Assembly (NCBI GenBank): GCA_002682825.1
Contig: NOKP01000034.1
Span: forward strand, 124,001-188,000
DNA length: 64,000 nucleotides
Direction of reading: 5' to 3'
Source of the DNA: Neonectria sp. B-13
Taxonomy: Eukaryota > Ascomycota > Sordariomycetes > Hypocreales > Nectriaceae
Made by a program: the position numbers and the translations under genes. The notes below the pieces were generated by a model that saw only the letters and a list, made by a program, of their open reading frames with translations, had not been told where the DNA came from and searched no databases. Below, in pieces: positions 56,607 through 64,000 of the stretch; within the stretch, counting starts at the first letter, position 1, and each line of letters begins with the position of its first letter.

Positions 56607-58787
56607 CTACCATACATCCTCCTGCAATAGCATGTTAGCAACAAGTACATACTGAGGTTCATCACTCGCACAACGATTGGTGATGAGGGAGCAGGGTGCC
56701 AAATACCTGAAAACGTCCGGAATCTTTGAGGTTGTGAAGGAATAGTTCCCCATCCACTCGCGACAGGGAGCCAATCAACTCTTGCAGGGTATGCTGCACT
56801 TCGCGGGCCATGCGTGAATCACCGCAGATGTAAAGATAAGCACGTTGGTCCAAGAGCAGCGGCAATATTTTAGAAGCGTGCTTTGCTAGTAGATGCTGGA
56901 CGTACACTTTTCCGCTTGTCTGACGTGAGAAGGCCGTGAACATTTCGAAGCTGTCGCCCAAAATCTCGTGGGCGGCCTTGGGCTTGGTCAGCACATCACT
57001 TCATTATGTTGTTAAAGGTCCAGGTGGAAACTCGCCTGCCACTCGGTCCCATACACAAAGTCTTCAGACTGCTTGCGGCACCCGTAGAAGAGCACTGATT
57101 TTCCCACAGGCACTCCAGCCTGCATCTGCGCCGACCTCTCCTGAACAAAGGCACGAAAAGGAGCGACACCAGTACCTGGCCCAATCATGATGATGGGATT
57201 GCTGGCATCACTGGGCAGTCTAAAGGTCGACTGCCGGATGTGTATTGGAAGACCAAACCCATAGTCTGTTTTGTACTTTGCGAGATCGTATGTGATTTCC
57301 CCAGGTGCGTTCTTCTCTTCATGCTGGTGCTTTTTCAGAGCAAGCAGAAAATTTGATGCAACGCCATGGAATTGCCTGTCGGTAAGCTCAACAGTGTCGG
57401 CGACTACTGTCAGAGACACTGTGTCTTTTTTGACTAGGGAAGAGGACGAGATGGAGTAGTATCGGGGTTGGAGGGGTTTGACGCACTCCAACAAGACTGC
57501 GAAGGGTACTGGTAAGGATTTGCTTGTCGGGCTGATGGCTTCAACCAGCTGAGCCAAGTTGAGTAGTTGGCTGCTGACAACATGATGGAAATGGGCACTC
57601 TCGTGGGCCAATCTGACAAGGGAAAGCTTTTGGGTCTCTTCAGTTGAGAATTGCGCCAGGATGTTGAGTGCTTGTCTTGATACCGGCCCTGCGATATCCA
57701 ACAGGTGGCGCGTGGCGGTATCGTAGGTTGTGGTGGCTATGATGGGGATGCGGGCTGTCGACTGGGCGGCCGAGATTTTGAAACGTGTATGACGCTGCTC
57801 TAAAAGCCCAAAAACACGCAAGAATCTTCCGATCTCGGCATCCGCGTTGACGGGCCAGATGGAAACGTGGTCTCCAGTCTCATAGGATATGCCAGTCCCT
57901 CGAGTGTCCAATTCCAGATGTGTGCAATGCCGACTTGGGGAGTTGAAGAGCTCTTCGGACTTTGCCACTTGGACGAAAGCCCATTTCTGAGTACCCGTGG
58001 GATCATTCTGAACCTTGGAAAGTTCGAGTACTGTCTTATCCTTCTCACTGTGGCCCGGAGTGTCCGGTGGGTATGGGGTGACTACCAATGAGGGCTCGAA
58101 TGATGCATCACGCTCCTCAAGGCCTTTGAGTTGTCGAAGAGACTGCCACAAGGCATCCTTCCAGCTGATGAACGAATCCTCAGCAGTTCCCTGTGCATCA
58201 TCGCCTTCTCCAACATACGTCAGCCTGTTGGCACCAAGACTCTGCAGAGCCGAGTCAACCTTCCGGACAACAGCATTGTAATGCTCGTACGTGCTGTTGC
58301 CCAGTCCAAAAGCCGCATAAGTCATGTCTCGGAGAGGACAATTGAGCCGGTCACTGTCCGAGAAGATGGGGTCTTGAGTCATGAAATCAAAGAATCCAAG
58401 CGCGTTGTCTGTCGGCTCGCCTTCGCCATAGGAGGAGAGGACGAAGACTGCGACGTTTTCCTTTGCAAACATGGAAAGTGTTTGATAGTCGAAGTCGGCA
58501 AGATCTGCAGCCATGGCCTCCAGACCAAATCGATTGCGACCTTCCTTGGCCAACTGCTCTGCAAGCTGCTGAGAGTTCCCCGTCTGGGAGCCGAAAAACA
58601 CAACAAGGTTTATACCCGCCTGACGCATTCTGTGCACGATGCATCTTGACGTGCCTCTCTCACTATTTCCCTCGGTTGATGGTCGCGGCTGGTTGACAAT
58701 TTGTCCAAGTAGCGATCGAAGCGTCGGTTGGACCTTGAAAAGTACAAGGAACAATAGTCCAAGGCTGCAGGAATACATGAAGCGCAT
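56607..58787 (-). CDS. NADPH-cytochrome P450 reductase, cluster copy
   Basis: Exons 57036-58787, 56707-56976 and 56607-56621 (15 bases), giving 678 aa. Short N-terminal anchor (CSLGLLFLVLFKV), FMN domain GSQTGNS (66-72), SSYGEGEPTDNA, GLGNSTYEHYNA; FAD domain RYYS (442-445) and GVASNFLLAL; NADPH domain GPGTGVAPFRAF (536-547), LFYGCR, and the invariant end QEDVW. The first intron starts GCGAGT: a GC-AG intron, because no GT donor keeps the frame; its acceptor may be six bases earlier (56982). Transfers electrons from NADPH to P450s on the ER. A reductase inside a cluster suggests it serves P450s A and B, in addition to a housekeeping copy elsewhere. Confidence 0.92.
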
Positions 58788-59867
58788 GATACCCGAGGTC
58801 TACACAATTCTCGTTAGCAAATTCAAATGCATATATCCGCGCTTGTCAAGTCAAGTCGCGTCCTTTTTGAGCTACCTCTGCGTGTGCTCGAAGCGCCTGT
58901 GGCCACACGAGGACCTCGGCGAAGGCACTGTCGTTCTCGGACATGGTCTCGATCTACCGCTTGGAAAATGATGGAGCGGTATGGTTGTTGAATGCGTCTA
59001 TGTCTACTTGGTGGTGATTGAGATGGGAAGATGCTCAAGGCTGGCATTGATCCAAATCCCTGTCGTGGAGCAGTGTGGTTAAGCAAATTTAGTATCAACC
59101 GAACATCCTCCCTTTTTCCCTTCCCCATGCTATTCACCTACCTTCGTTGTTAGTCCGCAGGTGCATTTCTCGCTACAATGAAAGTTCATTTCCATACTCA
59201 TAACGATCCGATCCGTCAGTAGTAGCTGCGTGTGCTCCACTTACGTTTGTGGTAGCTTGAGTCGAGTGAGGGATCTCATTGGGGCCGGCATCCTGGGAAT
59301 TAATTACTGCGAGCTGTGAAGCCGCACCAACTTCGGACTAATAGATTTCTCGGAGTCCCAAACTCCCACCACTCAGATTTAACCTCGTTGCAACTATCAT
59401 TCTGCCGACGCTATTGTAGAGCTACCAGGATGATGCTCACTTGGGTGCAGAATGCGCTATTCTCGGCTGGCTTGATGTTGTGCTCAAAAGTGGTCTTCTG
59501 ATGGTTGGATGAGAGATGAAGTCCACGGACAGATATCGAATCTTTTCGCGGGGATTAGAGTTTAATTGTTTCCGGCCACGACTTAGCTCCAAATCGTTCC
59601 TCAAAGTGAACCAAGTCTCACCGACCATTTGTGATCCGCAGATCGACACTCCCCAAGGCAAAGCAAATGATATAGAGTCTGCTCCGCCAGAACTCCCCTC
59701 TTGTGGTTTGAAGATCGACGCTTCATTCGAGTCTTTCAGAGAGAAAATTCAGACAAGTGTGCTCTCGGCCAATCTGCACTCTGCATCAGTCCAATTTATC
59801 TGCGCCCTTTCCGACAAACCTGAGTCCGAGATTTGTCAGTTCGTCGACTCTATCAGGGCACAGCACC
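58788..59867. promoter_or_regulatory. Divergent promoter of the reductase and FAD monooxygenase
   Basis: 1.08 kb, no gene supported; an open frame over 59516-60046 is in another frame of the monooxygenase start. CGGGGATTAG at 59549-59558 resembles the CGGGG-A elements of other cluster promoters. Confidence 0.4.
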
Positions 59868-62062
59868 ATGATGACCGCAACAACAAACGGCACCTCTGTG
59901 AATGGACATGCCAATGGCCAAGTCAATGGCCATGGACAGCGTCCAGCCATGGCAAACGGACAAGAGCCCATCGAGACAAAGATTCTGATTGTGGGCGGTG
60001 GACCTGCAGGAGCATCTTTGGCTTGCTTCCTTGCAAGCTACGGTAATTTGGACCCCGTGGCATGTAGAAATAGCCAAGAACTGATCAAGAGAACCACAGG
60101 ATTCAAAGGCATGATGATCAGCAGCGCTCCTGGTACAGCCAGCACGCCACGAGCTCACATCACAAATATGGCGGCATTAGGTTAGTCCCAACCAAGTTAC
60201 AGTACCTCACATCTGGATATGGCATGGTAATCACGATAGTATACAGAATGCCTACGAGATATCGGCCTTGACAAGGACATGTTGAGACTCGCGTCTAGCG
60301 GCAGTTGTATGGTGCACACTCGGTGGTGCCACAGTATGGCAGGCGAAGAGTATGCGCGCATACACTCGTGGGGGAACGGACCGACAAGAAAGGTGAGCGA
60401 CACTCCACTCTGCAATCTCCTTGTTCCACGCATCGAAGGAAACTGAAGGATGGCTGACAAGAGAGAAACGATCCAGGGCGATTATGAACTTGCCAGCCCA
60501 TGCGACCCAGTGGATTTGCCCCAGACCGAGCTCGAGCCGCTGCTGGTTCGCCACGCAACGTTGAACGGGTTCAAGACGATGTTCAACACCACTCTCCTCC
60601 ATTTTGAAGAAATCTCGGAAGGCGGTCCAGTCACCGCCACCGTCATGGACAACATCTCGGGCCTGGAGTACCGAATCCGCACAAAATACTTGTTTGGGGC
60701 AGACGGCGCGCGTAGCGCTGTCATCAAGCAACTGGGTCTCCCCCTCTCCATCAAGCCCGGCCAGGGCATGGCCATCAATGTCCTGGTCAAGGCTGAACTC
60801 TCTCACTTGGTGAAGCACCGGCGGGGAAACCTGCACTGGGTCATGCAGCCAGACCGGGAGCACCCGGATTTTGGTTGGATGGGCATTGTGCGTATGGTCA
60901 AGCCATGGAACGAGTGGATGTTTATTCTATTCCCAAACCGACACGCCGACATCAAGACGAACCCTTCCAACCAAGACTATCTTCAGAGAGTCAGGGAGTT
61001 TATCGGAGATGATACCCCCGCAGAAATTCTCAATGTCTCCAAGTGGTTCATCAACGAGACTGTTGCGGAGGAGTATTCCAAAGGCAATGTGTAAGTCAAT
61101 CTGATACGAAGAAAATCCCCCCCCCCAAAGAAAAAGGCACGAGTCTTCAAGAAAATGGCTAACACAGCTTCCTTTCACCTAGCTTCTGCCTCGGTGACGC
61201 AGTCCATAGGCATCCACCTATGAACGGCCTTGGATCTAATACTTGTATTCAGGACTCATTCAACCTGGCATGGAAGATTGCGTACGTGGATCAAGGCTTG
61301 GCTCCTCCATCGCTGCTCTCGACATATAGTACTGAGAGACAGCCCGTTGGACACTCCATCATTACCCGTGCAAACAATGGGTTCCGCGACCACTTCAAAG
61401 TCTGGGAGGCGTTAGGAACCCTACCTCAGGACATCAACACTCGCAAGGAAATCTTGGAGGAGCTTCAGGCTCCAACAACCAAAGGCCGCCTCCGTCGCCG
61501 CGCCTTCCAGGAGGCCATTCAGCGCACATCGCACGAGTTTCACGGCCTCGGCGTCGAGATGGGCCAGGTGTACAGCGGGCCAGGTGTCTACTGCTCGGAC
61601 GAGCCTTTGCCATACTCACGAACAGGTCGCGCCCAAGAGAATGATGTGCTCTACTATGAGCCGAGCACGTACCCAGGTTGTCGACTGCCACACGTTTGGC
61701 TGAACCGGGCCACTCCTGAAGAGCCCACGTCGACGATTGATCTCGCTGGCCACGGAGCCTTCACTCTGTTCACCGGCATCGGCGGCGACGCCTGGCGACC
61801 AGCCGCGGCTAAGGTGTCTTCCCAACTGAGGGTGCCCATAGCCGTACACTCGATTGGTTTCCGCCAACAGTGGGAGGATGTGTACTTCGACTGGGAGCGT
61901 CTACGGGGAGTGGAAGAGTCTGGGGCCATCCTGGTCCGGCCGGATCGATTCGTCGCCTGGCGAGCCCCTGTGGTGATAGATGGCGAGGGCGCATGCGAGA
62001 CCAAGCTGACGAACGTGATGCAGGCCGTGCTTGGACATTCCGTGTCTCGGGAAGTCAATTAA
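59868..62062 (+). CDS. FAD-dependent aromatic monooxygenase (phenol-hydroxylase type)
   Basis: Exons 59868-60042, 60100-60180, 60247-60392, 60477-61090 and 61183-62062 give 631 aa. After a low-complexity Asn-Gly-His head (about 7-32) comes the FAD site GGGPAG (43-48), the DG motif GADGARS (Asp210), the GD motif CLGDAVHRHPPMNGLGSN (Asp344) and a C-terminal thioredoxin-like domain ending in FDWERLRG and AILVRPDRFVAWR, as in phenol hydroxylase, 2,4-dichlorophenol 6-monooxygenase and MhpA relatives. Uses NAD(P)H and O2 to ortho-hydroxylate a phenol, giving the catechol-type substrate an extradiol enzyme needs. No signal peptide. Divergent from the reductase and followed by the dioxygenase. Substrate inferred only as a substituted phenol. 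Confidence 0.92.
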
Positions 62063-63255
62063 GTCACACCATCATGCTTGAGGTTGCTAACATCTATACC
62101 GCTATTTATCTATAAAGGATATATTATTATAAAATATAACATCCAAAAAAATACAGTTTTCTTTATACTTCAAACATTTTGTCTGACTCAAGCTGATTTT
62201 GTTTTTACATTATTTTGACCTTTGCCTCTCAACTGTCGAGCCACGTCAGGACACAGACAATCCATACAAGTCCAATAAATTGCAGTACGACAAGCCTCAT
62301 ACCTGTGTTGTATAGAGACGATCTCGTTGAGTTGATTATAGTCATGGCCACGTTCAATATCAAACCTAGGAGTTCTTCCTCAAGTGAACATTAACTTACC
62401 TGGTTGTGCCGAAAATGCCCCGTCCTGAGTTCGAGGGGAAGAGCTGCGGCTGCGGGATGCAGGTGCGGGGAAGCCCCTGGACTTTGCGGGGGATGATCTC
62501 CAGGTTTATGTTTATGTATCTGAATGATTGGTGGAAGATTCGTCTACAATCTCCAACTTGGGATTCCTTGGTAGGTCCACAGTCCTGGGTATTGTATATC
62601 CACTTGGGTCATTGCATGATCTTGAGGATGACTGAGCATACGAACCAAGTGCGTCTCAAAAGTAGCCCAATTGGTAATCGACAAATTGCTTACAAGCACG
62701 TACAATGCGGAACCATCTACCGCTATGACTCGAACTACTCGTTCTGTGGTTGGGCCCCCTAAGTAATACCGCTTTCTCTATCAGAGCTGGACGGAACGTC
62801 TGAGATCTGAGGCTAGTATCAGATACTAAATTCTTCCCTCTCCCAAAAAGCAGAGGACCAAGTGAGTATCAAGAATAAGACGGAAATCCCATGGACCACA
62901 TGAGGTCCATTCTTGTGTTCATATAGTATGTTCCATCAAAAGGGTTTGTAGGCAACGGGGGTACTCCGAAGAGCAATCATTTAAATTAATATGGAGGTAA
63001 TATGAGACAAAATGTGACAAGCCTCAGCAACAACGTTTCTTTATTCGTGATCTGTAAATTCATCTGTATTTCAACGGCTTTTCTCCAATGTTGAAGTTTG
63101 TCATTTCACGCGATAGAGTAGACCGCCAAGTACAGTAGTGTAGCAGAAAAACAGTGCCAATGCTTTATCCAGAAGCCATTAGCTATATGGACCTCAAAGT
63201 CTTCAGTTTGGGTGACAATCATGGTGTTGCCTTGCCCCTCAGCATATCCAGCGGC
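62063..63255. other. Intergenic, nothing supported
   Basis: Convergent 3' flanks of the monooxygenase and dioxygenase. A 118-aa open frame at 62406-62762 has no family resemblance and is not called. Confidence 0.45.
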
Positions 63256-63981
63256 TTATTGTAGAAAGGTTGGAGGAAGGTCGGGTCCTGAATGAGGATG
63301 TTTGTTAGATTCGGGGGCTAAAAAGAATACAGTACCCGGATTCAGATCATAATTACCCCAAACGTGTAAATTGTCATGGGATGCCGGAGCCACTACGGTC
63401 TCTTGACTATCGGTGCATAGATCACCGTCGACGTAGTGTTCGAGAATGAATTTCGACGTGTCAAACCTGGAGACAGGTGGTTAACGCAGTGAGACCAAAC
63501 GGGAAACGGATGTGGCGGAAAGGCGAAAATGCTCGCTTACCAATAATCGAAAATCTGACTTCCCATGACGTGCCGCCCTACTCCCCAGCAGTTCTCGTAC
63601 CCTTTGTGGCGGAGCCAATCATGACCCAAAACTTGAGTATCAAAGTCGTGCGTCTCGAACGAGGAATGATGGACGTGAGGCTTGGGGCCTTCGAAGAAGA
63701 AGAAGGAGTGATGGTCGACAAGTTCTTTGCCGCGTCCGAGGCGATTAAACACTATGACATTTTTGCCCTCTTTGTTATGGCCCAACTGTTGGCATACTTC
63801 TTGTCAGTGACCCAAAAGCAGGCTGGCGTGATGAGCGAGAAGAGGTCGCTTACGTCGCTTGGGTAGAAGTTGAATCTAGTAGTGTAGAAGTTGAAAGCTT
63901 CCTCAAAGTTCGTTACACACATCCCGAAGTGACCCAACTTGTGGACGGGAGCGGGACCTGTCAAAATCTCTCTGAGCAACG
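63256..63981 (-). CDS. VOC-fold extradiol ring-cleavage dioxygenase, partial (5' end outside window)
   Basis: Visible exons on the minus strand: 63854-63981, 63541-63785, 63357-63466 and 63256-63287, about 171 aa of the C-terminal half; the first one begins at an acceptor, so earlier exons lie beyond 64000. The 2-His-1-carboxylate set is present: His in HKLGHFGMCV, His in PHVHHSSFETHDFD, Glu in KFILEHYVDGD. Also the family signature GYENCWGVGRHVMGSQIFDYW (split by its position before an intron) and the end HVWGPDLPPTFL. Resembles fungal proteins annotated as trihydroxytoluene or dihydroxybiphenyl dioxygenase. Fe(II)-dependent meta cleavage of a catechol or hydroxyquinol is expected. The N-terminal domain cannot be judged. 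Confidence 0.88.
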
Positions 63982-64000
63982 CTGTTTGAAATCAAAATGA

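Noticed and set aside
62406..62762. 118-aa open frame between monooxygenase and dioxygenase
   Set aside because: No recognisable features; probably 3' flanking sequence.
1..64000. tRNA, rRNA or CRISPR features
   Set aside because: No convincing B-box plus cloverleaf, rRNA sequence or regularly spaced repeat array was seen by eye on either strand; a tRNAscan run would settle the tRNA question.

Overview
The window is nuclear DNA of a filamentous ascomycete (Pezizomycotina). Genes carry short introns of about 50-120 bp with CTNAY-type branch points, there are two Zn(II)2Cys6 regulators, an Agd3-type secreted polysaccharide deacetylase, an Alt a 1-like secreted protein and a decayed Tad-type LINE. 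I cannot name a genus from sequence alone. Every coordinate and splice site below was read by hand from the sequence.

Layout. 0-23 kb is mixed. It holds an Agd3-like deacetylase, two small secreted proteins, a cytochrome P450 pseudogene facing a transporter remnant, a divergent pair of glycan-type genes (a three-domain nucleotidyltransferase/HAD/kinase-like protein and a nucleotide-sugar transporter fused to a glycosyltransferase-like domain), an Alt a 1-like protein, a LINE relic, a membrane-protein relic, and a secreted TAP-type alpha/beta hydrolase next to an AT-rich block.

23-64 kb looks like one large catabolic gene cluster. In order it has a zinc-type alcohol dehydrogenase, an SDR, a sugar-porter MFS transporter, an ABM-like dimeric-barrel protein, two divergent SDRs, a Zn2Cys6 regulator, a fourth SDR, a SnoaL/NTF2-like protein, two divergent sister P450s, a second Zn2Cys6 regulator that is a paralogue of the first, an FAH-family hydrolase, a private NADPH-P450 reductase, a phenol-hydroxylase-type FAD monooxygenase, and a VOC-fold extradiol dioxygenase cut by the window end.

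The combination suggests uptake and P450/CPR hydroxylation of a hydrophobic substrate, side-chain or ring oxidation by SDR/ADH enzymes, aromatic ring hydroxylation by the FAD monooxygenase, extradiol (meta) cleavage by the VOC dioxygenase, and hydrolysis or isomerisation of the cleavage product by the FAH protein. Enzyme classes are well supported. The substrate and the single-pathway reading are inference. VOC-type meta cleavage is unusual in fungi, so this is the main candidate for an undescribed system.

A second notable point is splicing. Both P450s can encode an intact heme-binding loop only if a conserved intron with AT-AC ends (5' ATAAGT, branch GCTAAC, 3' CAC) is removed. The reductase uses a GC-AG intron.
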